From assembly GCA_039033855.1 (NCBI GenBank), contig JBCCBV010000020.1, positions 1 through 63,788 on the forward strand: DNA of 63,788 nt, written 5' to 3'. Below the pieces are notes generated by a model. The model did not search any database and was not told the origin of the DNA. It saw nothing but the letters and a program-made list of their open reading frames with translations. Each line of letters starts with the position of its first letter. Position 1 is the stretch's first letter. The stretch comes from JBCCBV01 sp039033855 (GTDB lineage Bacteria > Planctomycetota > Phycisphaerae > Phycisphaerales > Phycisphaeraceae). Below, piece by piece: positions 1 through 6,936 of this stretch. The position numbers were made by a program, and so were the translations under genes.

Positions 1-820
1 CGTGCTCACCGGCGGCACCGCGGTCATGAAGGACCTCGGCGTCGAGCTCGACGCCGTCGAACTGGGCCACCTCGGGATGGCCAAGAAGATAACCATCGAC
101 GGCGACAAAACCACCATCATCGAGGGTGCCGGCTCGACCAAGGACATCCAGGGCCGTATCGCTCAGATCCGCAACGAGATCGCATCCACCACCAGCGATT
201 ATGACCGCGAGAAGCTGCAGGAACGCCTGGCCAAGCTGGCCGGCGGCGTCGCTCAGATCAATGTCGGTGCTGCCTCTGAAGCGGAAATGAAAGAGAAGAA
301 GGCCCGCGTCGAAGACGCCTTACACGCGACCCGCGCGGCCGTCGAAGAGGGCATCGTGCCCGGCGGCGGCGTCAGCTTCATCCGCTCGCTCAACGCCCTC
401 AATAAGGTCCAAACCACCTCTGAAGACGAGGCCGCAGGCGTCGGCGTCGTCCGCAAAGCCCTGACCGTGCCCCTGCAAACCATCGCCGACAACGCCGGCG
501 AAAAGGGCACCGTCATCGTCCGACGCGTCGCCGAGGGCAAGGGCAACTTCGGCTACGACGCCCTCAAGCTCGAATACGGCGACCTCATCGACAAGGGAAT
601 CATCACCCCCAGCAAGGTCGACCGCACCGCCCTGGAAAACGCCGTGAGCGTCGCCAGCCTCCTGCTCAGCACCGACTGCACCGTGGTCGAAGCCCCCAGC
701 GACGATGACGACGCACCGGCCGGCGCCCCCGGCGGGATGGGCGGCGGCATGCCCGGGATGGGCGGCATGGGTGGGATGCCCGGCATGGGCGGCATGGGCG
801 GCATGCCCGGCATGATGTAA
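1..820 (+). CDS. groL: 60-kDa chaperonin GroEL, 5'-truncated by the window edge
   Basis: C-terminal half of GroEL, the ATP-driven folding chamber of the cytoplasm. The frame is open from base 2, so the true start lies outside the window. About 272 residues are visible: the end of the apical domain, the intermediate domain and the final equatorial domain, with the family-typical LQERLAKLAGGVA and EEGIVPGGGVSF stretches. It ends in a Gly-Gly-Met-rich tail (MGGMPGM repeats), as in canonical housekeeping GroELs. groES follows 158 nt downstream, the reverse of the usual groES-groEL order, and a second, tail-less GroEL lies beyond. Identification is secure. Confidence 0.97.
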   Translation, partial: VLTGGTAVMKDLGVELDAVELGHLGMAKKITIDGDKTTIIEGAGSTKDIQGRIAQIRNEIASTTSDYDREKLQERLAKLAGGVAQINVGAASEAEMKEKKARVEDALHATRAAVEEGIVPGGGVSFIRSLNALNKVQTTSEDEAAGVGVVRKALTVPLQTIADNAGEKGTVIVRRVAEGKGNFGYDALKLEYGDLIDKGIITPSKVDRTALENAVSVASLLLSTDCTVVEAPSDDDDAPAGAPGGMGGGMPGMGGMGGMPGMGGMGGMPGMM

Positions 821-869
821 ATCCCCCGGAAGTACGCACGAACGATCCAAGTTCACAAGCCTCTGCTCT

Positions 870-907
870 GACCCCCTCTCCCCCCGGGAGAGGGCCGGGG
901 GGAGGGC
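870..907. repeat. Intergenic palindromic repeat, CCCTCTCCC...GGGAGAGGG family, copy 1
   Basis: Between groEL and groES lies a perfect hairpin: CCCTCTCCC (874-882), loop CCC, GGGAGAGGG (886-894), followed by a G-rich tail. The same core recurs at 5613-5650 and, more diverged, at 5668-5740 and 18770-18832. Repeats of this kind are common as short intergenic elements in environmental bacterial genomes, where they give spurious ORFs rich in PSPGGRG. There is no T-tract, so it is not a standard intrinsic terminator. Confidence 0.75.
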
Positions 908-978
908 CTCGACGAAGTCGAGAAAAACCGAACGAACCCACTCTCTCAAACCTTCTCACGAACTCGGGAACTCCAACC

Positions 979-1293
979 ATGGCCACCGCCACCGCAAAGA
1001 AGCAGACCCTCAAGCCCCTCGACGACCGCGTCATCCTCCAGCCCGCCGAGGCCGAAGACAAGACCGCCTCGGGCATCTACCTGCCCGAATCCGCCAAGGA
1101 AAAGCCCATGCAGGGCAAGGTCGTCGCCGTCGGACCCGGCAAGCTCAACGACGACGGCTCGCGCACCACGCCCGGCGTCAAGAAGGGCGACGTCGTGCTC
1201 TACGGCAAATACGCCGGCACCGAAATCGAACTCAACGACCAAACCGTCATGGTCCTGCGCGAATCCGAAATCCTCGGCGTCGTCGTCAAGTAA
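979..1293 (+). CDS. groES: Co-chaperonin GroES
   Basis: GroES, the heptameric lid of the GroEL chamber, 104 residues and close to the usual 95-100. Family landmarks are PLDDRVILQPAEAEDKTASG at the N-terminal half, the mobile-loop region SGIYLPESAKEKPMQGKVV, and a C-terminal VVLYGKYAGTEIEL stretch. The short Ala/Thr/Lys N-terminal extension (MATATAKKQT) adds about eight residues. It lies between two groEL genes and probably serves both. No CIRCE operator is visible in the part of the cluster that is present; any upstream operator would lie left of the window. Highly confident. Confidence 0.97.
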   Translation: MATATAKKQTLKPLDDRVILQPAEAEDKTASGIYLPESAKEKPMQGKVVAVGPGKLNDDGSRTTPGVKKGDVVLYGKYAGTEIELNDQTVMVLRESEILGVVVK

Positions 1294-1343
1294 TCCCCCC
1301 GCATCCCCAACCCCGCAACACAACCCCAGCAAAGGAAAACGCC

Positions 1344-1514
1344 ATGAGCCTCGGTGAAAACGACAAGTGGGAGTTCTATCAGGACAAGCGCGACGAATGG
1401 CGCTGGCGCCGTACCGCGACCAACGGCCAGATCGTCGGAGCCTCCTGCGAGGGCTACAAGAACCGCGAAGACGCCGTCGCCAACGCCAAGCGCGCCCCCT
1501 ATACCGGCGAATAA
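1344..1514 (+). CDS. YegP-like DUF1508 mini-protein (56 aa)
   Basis: Small ORF starting MSLGENDKWEFYQDK and ending NAKRAPYTGE. The pattern KWEFYxDKxxEWRWRRxATNGxIVGASxEGYKNxxDAxxNAKR matches the DUF1508/YegP fold, a small beta-alpha protein usually carrying one or two such repeats; here there is one. Its biochemical role is not established. It sits between groES and the second groEL, 50 nt after groES with AAAGGAAA before the ATG as a plausible ribosome-binding site. It is probably co-transcribed with the chaperonins, which would fit a stress-associated protein; that is inference from position. Confidence 0.85.
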   Translation: MSLGENDKWEFYQDKRDEWRWRRTATNGQIVGASCEGYKNREDAVANAKRAPYTGE

Positions 1515-1610
1515 CGCCGCGGGCCATCCCCACCCCGCCACAGAAGCACCGGCTCGCCCACGACACATCGTCCGGGCGACTCGACCCCGCACCCCACCCA
1601 ACCCGCTTCC

Positions 1611-1635
1611 CCCTGTGCCTCTGCGCCTCTGTGGT
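1611..1635 (+). repeat. 25-bp intergenic repeat, CTGTGCCTCTGCGCC type, copy 1
   Basis: Sequence of the type CTGTGCCTCTGYGCCTCTG followed by TGGT, ending 29 nt before the second groEL start. Two further copies at 3289-3313 (inverted) and 3613-3637 (direct) differ at only a few positions. Translated on the opposite strand this family gives TTEAQRHR, a well-known spurious ORF in environmental genomes. It is a short unit-length repeat with no coding role visible. Confidence 0.8.
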
Positions 1636-1664
1636 AAGCGACCGATTGAACAGGAACCCCAAGC

Positions 1665-3278
1665 ATGGCAACCAAGCAGATGATCTTCGGCGCCGACGCG
1701 CGCCAAGAGATGGCCAAAGGCCTCGAGCGACTCGCCACCGCCGTCAAAATCACCATGGGCCCCACCGGCCGAAACGTGATCCTCGATAAGTCCTACGGCG
1801 GCCCCAGCGTCACCAAGGACGGCGTGTCCGTCGCCAAAGAAGTCGAAGTCTCCGAACCCTTCCAGAACATGGGCGCCAAGATGGTCGTCGAGGTCGCCAA
1901 GCGCACCAACGACAAGGCCGGCGACGGCACGACCACCAGCGTCGTCCTCGCCGACGCCATCTTCCGCGAAGGCCTCAAGCACGTGTCCAGCGGCGCCAAC
2001 GCCATGGCCGTGCAACGCGGCGTCGCCGCCGCCGCCGAGGCCGCCAGCGAAGCCATCCGCGCCACCGCCGTGCCCTGCAAGAACAAGGCCGACCTCGAAA
2101 AGGTCGCCACCGTCTCGGCCAACCACGACGCCCAGATCGGCTCGCTCCTGGCCGACGCCATCGACCGCGTGGGCAAAGACGGCGTCGTCGAAGTGGAAGA
2201 GGGCAACGCCGCCGAAACCACCCTCGACTTCGTCGACGGCATGGCGTTCGACAAGGGCTACCTCTCGCCCTACTTCATGACCGCCGCCGACGACCAGGAG
2301 TGCGTGCTCGAAGACGCCCTGGTCCTCATCCACGAAAAGAAGATCAGCAACCTGCCCGACCTGCTGCCCCTGCTCAACAAGGTGGCCATGGCGCAGAAGC
2401 CGCTGCTCATCATCGCCGAAGACGTCGAGAACGAAGCCCTGGCCGCCCTGGTCGTCAACCGGCTCCGCGGCGTGCTCCAAGTCTGCGCCGTCAAGGCCCC
2501 GGGCTTCGGCGACCGCCGCAAGGCCATGCTCGGCGACATCGCCACCCTCACCGGCGGAACCTTCCTCAGCGAAGACCTCGGACAGTCCCTCGAAACCCTC
2601 GAGCTCGACGCCCTGGGCACGGCCAAGCGCATCGTCATCGATAAAGACTCCACCACCGTCGTCGAAGGCGCCGGCAAGAAGAAAGACGTCGCCGCCCGCG
2701 TGGCCCAGATCCGCCAACAGATCGAGTCCACCACCAGCGACTACGACCGCGAAAAGCTCCAGGAACGCCTGGCCAAGCTCACCGGCGGCGTGGCCATCAT
2801 CCGCATCGGCGCCACCACCGAAGCCGAAATGAAAGAACGCAAAGACCGCGTCGACGACGCCCTGCACGCCACCAAGGCCGCCGCGGCCGAGGGCTACGTG
2901 CCCGGCGGCGGTGTGTCCTTCCTCCGCGCCATCGACGCCGTCGGCAAGGCCCGCAACAAGGCCAAGGGCGACGAGCGCATCGGCTTCGACATCGTCAGCG
3001 CCGCCCTCGAGGCCCCGCTGCGCCAGATCGTCGACAACGGCGGCGAGGACGGCCAGGTCGTCGTCGAAGACGTCCGCGCCAAGCAAGGCTCGGCCGGCTA
3101 CAACGCCGCCACCGGCGAATACGTCGACATGGTCAAGGCCGGCCTGATCGACCCCGCCCTGGTCAGCCGCACCGCCCTGCTCAACGCCGCGTCCGTGGCC
3201 GGGCTCATGCTCACCACCAACGTCCTGGTCGCCGAGCTCAAAGACGACGAAGAACCCGTCGCCGGCGCGGTGGCCTGA
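1665..3278 (+). CDS. groEL2: Second, tail-less GroEL paralogue
   Basis: Complete 537-residue chaperonin. The ATP-binding equatorial motifs are intact: TMGPTGRNVILDKSYGGP (residues about 27-44), the NDKAGDGTTTSVVLA catalytic-Asp loop (about 82-96), the LQERLAKLTGGVA hinge and the EGYVPGGGVSFLRAID nucleotide site. Unlike the upstream GroEL it lacks the Gly-Gly-Met tail and ends DDEEPVAGAVA. Tail-less divergent paralogues usually have specialised or oligomerisation-altered roles, but nothing in the sequence names the substrate. Clustering with groES, dnaJ and grpE suggests joint expression. The start is the ATG of MATKQMIFG; a 25-bp repeat occupies the region just upstream where a ribosome-binding site would lie. 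Confidence 0.95.
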   Translation: MATKQMIFGADARQEMAKGLERLATAVKITMGPTGRNVILDKSYGGPSVTKDGVSVAKEVEVSEPFQNMGAKMVVEVAKRTNDKAGDGTTTSVVLADAIFREGLKHVSSGANAMAVQRGVAAAAEAASEAIRATAVPCKNKADLEKVATVSANHDAQIGSLLADAIDRVGKDGVVEVEEGNAAETTLDFVDGMAFDKGYLSPYFMTAADDQECVLEDALVLIHEKKISNLPDLLPLLNKVAMAQKPLLIIAEDVENEALAALVVNRLRGVLQVCAVKAPGFGDRRKAMLGDIATLTGGTFLSEDLGQSLETLELDALGTAKRIVIDKDSTTVVEGAGKKKDVAARVAQIRQQIESTTSDYDREKLQERLAKLTGGVAIIRIGATTEAEMKERKDRVDDALHATKAAAAEGYVPGGGVSFLRAIDAVGKARNKAKGDERIGFDIVSAALEAPLRQIVDNGGEDGQVVVEDVRAKQGSAGYNAATGEYVDMVKAGLIDPALVSRTALLNAASVAGLMLTTNVLVAELKDDEEPVAGAVA

Positions 3279-3288
3279 GTTGGGTTGA

Positions 3289-3313
3289 ACCACAGAGGCA
3301 CAGAGACACGGAG
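3289..3313 (-). repeat. 25-bp intergenic repeat, inverted copy 2
   Basis: Reads ACCACAGAGGCACAGAG on the plus strand, the reverse complement of the copies at 1611-1635 and 3613-3637. It begins 11 nt after the groEL2 stop codon. With the copy at 3613-3637 it forms an inverted pair (only a few mismatches over 25 bp) that encloses a small ORF and a terminator. Confidence 0.8.
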
Positions 3314-3322
3314 TAAGAACAA

Positions 3323-3493
3323 ATGAACCCGAAGGCGTACATCCGTACAAGCATCGCGCGCGAGGGTGTCGCCATTGATGACCGGACACGCGTCGAGTCT
3401 CGGGAGGATTTTGTCCTTGCAACTGGATCTCGCCAGTACCAGGACCCAAAGATCTGCGTCATGGAACACTGGCTGCCTGATGCAAAGGATTGA
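3323..3493 (+). CDS. Hypothetical 56-aa ORF between inverted repeats
   Basis: ATG ORF encoding MNPKAYIRTSIAREGVAI and ending HWLPDAKD. It resembles no family I recognise. It is flanked by inverted 25-bp repeats and followed after 59 nt by a strong intrinsic terminator, so it lies at the end of the groEL2 transcript. It uses fewer G/C third positions than its neighbours. It could be a real small protein or chance ORF; length and position alone cannot settle this. Confidence 0.35.
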   Translation: MNPKAYIRTSIAREGVAIDDRTRVESREDFVLATGSRQYQDPKICVMEHWLPDAKD

Positions 3494-3552
3494 GCCCAAG
3501 CGCTACCGGACCACTCCTTGACCACCATCCCCAAGAACGAAAGATCACAAGC

Positions 3553-3581
3553 GGGCCTGGGAAACCGGGCCCGTTTTATTG
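3553..3581 (+). terminator. Intrinsic terminator after the groEL2 transcript
   Basis: Nine-pair GC-rich stem CGGGCCTGG (3553-3561) with CCGGGCCCG (3566-3574), one G-U pair, GAAA tetraloop, followed directly by TTTTATT. It separates the chaperonin genes from dnaJ, implying that dnaJ-grpE has its own promoter. Confidence 0.85.
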
Positions 3582-3612
3582 AACCCGCACAGTGAAATCG
3601 CAACTTCCTGCT

Positions 3613-3637
3613 CTCTGTGCCTCCGTGCCTCTGTGGT
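3613..3637 (+). repeat. 25-bp intergenic repeat, copy 3, just upstream of dnaJ
   Basis: Direct copy of the CTGTGCCTCCGTGCCTCTG type, ending 12 nt before the dnaJ ATG. The repeat therefore occupies the position where a Shine-Dalgarno sequence would normally lie. Confidence 0.8.
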
Positions 3638-3649
3638 AAACCAACCCCC

Positions 3650-4807
3650 ATGCCCACGACACGCGACTACTACGACGTTCTGGGCGTGGCCAAAGAGGCC
3701 GACGCCGACACCATCAAGCGCGCTTACCGCAAGCTCGCGATGAAGCACCACCCGGACCGCAACCCGGGCGACGCCGAGGCCGAGCAGAAGTTCAAAGAAG
3801 CCGCCGCCGCCTACGAAGCCCTGGGCGACCCCGAAAAACGCGCCCGCTACGACCGCTTCGGCCACGAGGGCCTCCGCAACTCGCCCGGACACGACTTCAA
3901 CTCGATGAACGCCGACGACATCTTCTCGATGTTCGACGACATCCTCGGCGGGGCGTTCGGCGGACGGTCGCGCTCCCGCTCACGCTCCGGTGCCGCACGC
4001 GGGTACGACCTCGAACTCGCCATCGAAATCTCCCTCGAAGACGTCCTCCAAGGCGTCGAACGCGAAATCGAGTTCACCCGGCAAGACCACTGCGAAACCT
4101 GCTCCGGCAGCGGCGGCAAGCCCGGCACCGACCCCGTGGCCTGCACCATGTGTGGCGGCGCCGGCCAGGTCCAACAAGCCGGCCTCGGCGGCATGTTCCG
4201 CATGGTCACCACCTGCCCCAACTGCCAGGGCGCCGGCAAGTCCTACCCCGAAAAATGCGACGACTGCCGCGGCTCCGGCCAGGCCAAGCTCGACCGAAAA
4301 GTCGCCATCCAGGTCCCCCCGGGCGTCGAAGAAGGACAGGTCATCCGCGTCGCCGGCGAAGGCCAACCCGGACGCGCAGGCGGCCCCCGCGGCGACCTCC
4401 ACGTCGTCCTCCGCGTCGCCGACCACAACGTCTTCGAACGCCACGGCCCCGACCTGCTCCTCAAAATGCCCACCCCCTTCGCCCAGGCCACCCTCGGCGC
4501 ACAGGTCGACACCCCCACCCTCGAAGGACAGGTCCAACTCACCATCCCACCCGGCACGCAGCACGGCACGCTGCTCCGCCTCAAGGGCCAAGGCCTGCCC
4601 CGCCTCCGCGGCGGCGCCCGGGGCGACCTGCTCGTGGCCGTCATGATCGAGGTCCCCACCAAGCTCACCGCTCGGCAGAAAGAACTCCTGCGCGAATACG
4701 CCGCGACCGAAGACCACGCCGTGCTCCCCGAGTCCAAGGGCTTCTGGGAGCGCATCAAAGACCACTTCGCCGGGCGTGAAGACGCCCCGTCCGACGCCAC
4801 CGCCTGA
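3650..4807 (+). CDS. dnaJ: Chaperone DnaJ (type I Hsp40)
   Basis: 385-residue full-length DnaJ, the J-domain co-chaperone that stimulates DnaK ATP hydrolysis. The J domain is at residues 5-70 with HPD at 34-36. A short Gly/Phe/Ser/Arg-rich linker follows, then four CxxCxGxG zinc-finger repeats (CETCSGSG, CTMCGGAG, CPNCQGAG, CDDCRGSG) at about 140-215 and two C-terminal substrate-binding domains. The start at MPTTRDYYDVLG was chosen because the J domain begins there; an 11-residue in-frame extension upstream falls within a repeat. grpE follows 53 nt later. No dnaK is in the window. Confidence 0.97.
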   Translation: MPTTRDYYDVLGVAKEADADTIKRAYRKLAMKHHPDRNPGDAEAEQKFKEAAAAYEALGDPEKRARYDRFGHEGLRNSPGHDFNSMNADDIFSMFDDILGGAFGGRSRSRSRSGAARGYDLELAIEISLEDVLQGVEREIEFTRQDHCETCSGSGGKPGTDPVACTMCGGAGQVQQAGLGGMFRMVTTCPNCQGAGKSYPEKCDDCRGSGQAKLDRKVAIQVPPGVEEGQVIRVAGEGQPGRAGGPRGDLHVVLRVADHNVFERHGPDLLLKMPTPFAQATLGAQVDTPTLEGQVQLTIPPGTQHGTLLRLKGQGLPRLRGGARGDLLVAVMIEVPTKLTARQKELLREYAATEDHAVLPESKGFWERIKDHFAGREDAPSDATA

Positions 4808-4860
4808 CCGCTTCTCCCTCCTGACCGCACCCCACCGCCCCGCATCACGGAGCGCCCCTC

Positions 4861-5481
4861 ATGACCGAAAAGCCCAATTCTCCCGAGAACGACGCCTTCG
4901 CCGACGAGCAGTTCGTCGACGACATCCCCGCCGGGCAGGTCGACCCCGACGCCATCGCCGCCGCGCAAGCCGCCGCCGAGCAGCGGGCCTCCGAGCAAGC
5001 CGGCGGCGCGTCGCCGGATGACTCCCCCGCGGCCGTGCTGTCGATCCTCCAGCAGGAGCGCGACGAGCTCGAACAGCGCCTGCTCCGCGTCTCGGCCGAC
5101 TACCAGAACTACACCCGCCGGGCGGAGCAGAACACCCGCCAGGCCGAGCAGCAGAAGCTCATGGCCGTGGCCCGCGCCGTGGCGCCCGCCATGGACCACT
5201 TCGATCGCGCCCTCGACGTCGACCCCGAAACCACCAGCGCCGCCGACCTGCTCCAGGGCGTCCAGAGCATCCAGAACGAACTGCTCAAGGCCCTGGCCGC
5301 CGTGGGCGTGTCGCGCGTCGATGTCCAGCCCGGCGACGCCTTCGACCCCGTCCGCCACGAAGCCCTCACCCACATGCCCCACGACGACATCGCCTCCGGC
5401 GACATCGTCCAGCAGTGCCAACCCGGCTACGCCGTCGGCGAAACCGTCGTCCGCCCCGCCCAGGTCATCCTCGCGCAGTAG
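4861..5481 (+). CDS. grpE: Nucleotide exchange factor GrpE
   Basis: 206-residue GrpE, which releases ADP from DnaK. It has an acidic, low-complexity N-terminus (to about residue 55), then the long dimerising helix containing LEQRLLRVSADYQNYTRR and AVAPAMDHFDRALD, and the C-terminal beta domain with GVSRVDVQPGDAFDPVRHEA and QPGYAVGETVVRPAQVIL. Length and domain order are normal. It follows dnaJ closely on the same strand and is presumably co-transcribed with it. Confidence 0.96.
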   Translation: MTEKPNSPENDAFADEQFVDDIPAGQVDPDAIAAAQAAAEQRASEQAGGASPDDSPAAVLSILQQERDELEQRLLRVSADYQNYTRRAEQNTRQAEQQKLMAVARAVAPAMDHFDRALDVDPETTSAADLLQGVQSIQNELLKALAAVGVSRVDVQPGDAFDPVRHEALTHMPHDDIASGDIVQQCQPGYAVGETVVRPAQVILAQ

Positions 5482-5612
5482 ACAGGGCAGAAGCGAGGAG
5501 TCAGGAGACAGAAGAGCCGGATCTCATAGCAGATAGCGGAGAGAAATCGACAGGATGGACCGGATGAAAAAGATCAAAGAAGCGAGAGCAACACGCCAGG
5601 AGCTCTGCCTCC

Positions 5613-5650
5613 GACCCCCTCTCCCCCCGGGAGAGGGCTGGGGTGAGGGC
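5613..5650. repeat. Intergenic palindromic repeat, copy 2
   Basis: Same hairpin core as copy 1: CCCTCTCCC (5617-5625), CCC loop, GGGAGAGGG (5629-5637), followed by CTGGGGTGAGGG. Nearly identical to 870-907 over the palindrome, which argues for a dispersed repeat rather than chance. Confidence 0.78.
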
Positions 5651-5667
5651 CGCTCCGCCGCAAACTT

Positions 5668-5740
5668 CCGAGCCCTCACCCGCTCGCCGAGCCCCGCAGG
5701 GCTCGGCTCACACCCTCTCCCACGAGGAGAGGGTGCAGAG
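5668..5740. repeat. Intergenic palindromic repeat, copy 3 (variant)
   Basis: Variant element with two hairpins: GAGCC/GGCTC near 5690-5708 and CACCCTCTCC (5712-5721) with GGAGAGGGTG (5727-5736). It lies in the opposite relative order to copy 2, giving a head-to-head pair. Confidence 0.65.
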
Positions 5741-5803
5741 TCGACCGCCGCTGGCTGACCAGTGACCGCTAATCCCTGACCCCTAACCCCTCGCGCCTCC
5801 CCC

Positions 5804-6193
5804 ATGCCCACCTACGACTACGTCTGCCAGGCCTGCGAACACGCCTTCGAAGAGTTCCAGATGATGTCGGCCAAGCCGCTGCGCAAGTGCCCCGCGTGCG
5901 GCAAGCTCAAGCTCAAACGTCTCATCGGCGCCGGCGCCGGCGTCATCTTCAAGGGCGGCGGCTTCTACGAAACCGACTACCGCTCGGGCGACTACAAAAA
6001 GGCTGAGAAAGCCGAGAAGGACGCCGCCAAACCCACCCCCGGAAAGTCGGACTCCTCCAGCAAGTCCGACGGCAAGAGCACGTCGGACAGCAAGCCGAGC
6101 GACGCCTCTACGACCAAGAAGACCGACAGTAAGCCCGCGGTGAAAAGCGAGTCGAAGCCCAGTTCTTCCGGCAAGAAGACCAGCGATAAGTAA
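5804..6193 (+). CDS. FmdB-family zinc-ribbon protein with Ser/Lys-rich tail
   Basis: 129 residues. The N-terminal ~45 residues form an FmdB-type zinc ribbon: MPTYDYVCQACEHAFEEFQ, then CPACGKLKLKRLIGAGAGV, with two CxxC pairs. The conserved FKGGGFYETDYR motif follows, which is typical of the family. The C-terminal ~65 residues are low-complexity Ser/Lys/Asp and likely disordered. FmdB-type proteins were named from a putative regulator of formamidase genes, but the general role is unknown. Neighbours give no specific hint beyond the chaperone cluster upstream. Confidence 0.88.
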   Translation: MPTYDYVCQACEHAFEEFQMMSAKPLRKCPACGKLKLKRLIGAGAGVIFKGGGFYETDYRSGDYKKAEKAEKDAAKPTPGKSDSSSKSDGKSTSDSKPSDASTTKKTDSKPAVKSESKPSSSGKKTSDK

Positions 6194-6239
6194 GGATCGC
6201 ACCTACCTCAATGGGCACCGGTTGAGATAAGCTCGCTAC

Positions 6240-6896
6240 ATGCCCGAACGCGCACTAGCGAGCGTAACAGCACAACAGGCAAAAGCTTCTCGCCTGAGTC
6301 AGCCCCACATAGTCCGTCTAGAAGAGTACAGAGAGACCGTAGGACGTCGTGTCAGCAAAGATTTGCCGCGCTTCGACCCTGATGACGGAGGCACGCATGC
6401 GCGAATTGCCTTCGTATTAGAGAGCCCTGGTCCAAAGGCCGTGGACACCGCCTTCATTTCGCGGGAAAACCCCGACTTCTCAGCGACGTACATGAGACGG
6501 TTTTTGGAAGATGCAGAAATCGCTCGCAAGGACACACTTCTGTGGAACATCGTGCCGTGGTATCTCGGCAAAGGAGACGCCGCCAAACCTACTAAAGCCG
6601 AACGAGATCAAGGTTACGCGTTATTGGTAGAGCTCCTCGATCTGCTTCCACGTCTTCAAGTCGTTGTGCTCGTAGGTGGCGTGTCCCAAGGTACGGCCAA
6701 ATCAAGACTTGAAAGTACCGGCAAGTACGTAGTAACCACCGCCTACCACCCAAGCCCCCGCGTGTGTAACTCGCCGTCGAGGCGAAGAGTCGCGCAGCTG
6801 CACTACCGTGCTGCCGCTGCACTTCTTTACGGGCGTGGAGTTGATTGGATCTTAGATAGAGAAGACATAGCCGGCGCCCAAACGAAAACAGCGTAG
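6240..6896 (+). CDS. Uracil-DNA glycosylase-superfamily protein, foreign-looking
   Basis: 218-residue protein with a UDG-superfamily arrangement: motif-1-like VLESPGPKA (residues 59-67), central NIVPWYLG (103-110), a hydrophobic strand VVVLVGG (141-147) and a motif-2-like YHPSP (169-173). Superfamily members excise uracil or other damaged bases, though some divergent members have unclear activity. Codon use is markedly less GC-rich than in grpE or cysN, suggesting transfer. A TAAGCT hexamer (6228-6233) lies 6 nt before the ATG with no Shine-Dalgarno sequence, so the mRNA may be leaderless. Superfamily is likely; exact family is not assigned. Confidence 0.75.
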   Translation: MPERALASVTAQQAKASRLSQPHIVRLEEYRETVGRRVSKDLPRFDPDDGGTHARIAFVLESPGPKAVDTAFISRENPDFSATYMRRFLEDAEIARKDTLLWNIVPWYLGKGDAAKPTKAERDQGYALLVELLDLLPRLQVVVLVGGVSQGTAKSRLESTGKYVVTTAYHPSPRVCNSPSRRRVAQLHYRAAAALLYGRGVDWILDREDIAGAQTKTA

Positions 6897-6936
6897 AAGT
6901 CAGGCCTGGCTGTTCTTAGCTGCGAAACAGCCACAC

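Larger units (their letters stand above)
5482..5803. other. Gene-free region built from several short repeat families
   Basis: The 322 nt between grpE and the FmdB gene contain no convincing gene. They hold, in order, a GGAGTCAGGAGACAGAAG stretch, a GACAGGATGGACCGGATG stretch (5550-5577), two CCCTCTCC palindromes (5613-5650, 5668-5740) and a run of related CTGACC/CTAACC units (5756-5797). Each resembles a short repeat type often seen between genes in environmental bacteria. Confidence 0.6.

Noticed and set aside
1200..3449. A 749-codon minus-strand open frame opposite groEL2.
   Set aside because: Gly/Asp/Val-rich antisense shadow, typical of high-GC genes, with no similarity to any family.
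1..3649. A CIRCE operator (TTAGCACTC inverted repeat) for the chaperone genes.
   Set aside because: No such inverted repeat was seen; it could lie left of the window.
6200..6900. A prophage or integrated island around the UDG-like gene.
   Set aside because: No integrase, attachment repeats or other phage genes on either side; only one gene has deviant composition.
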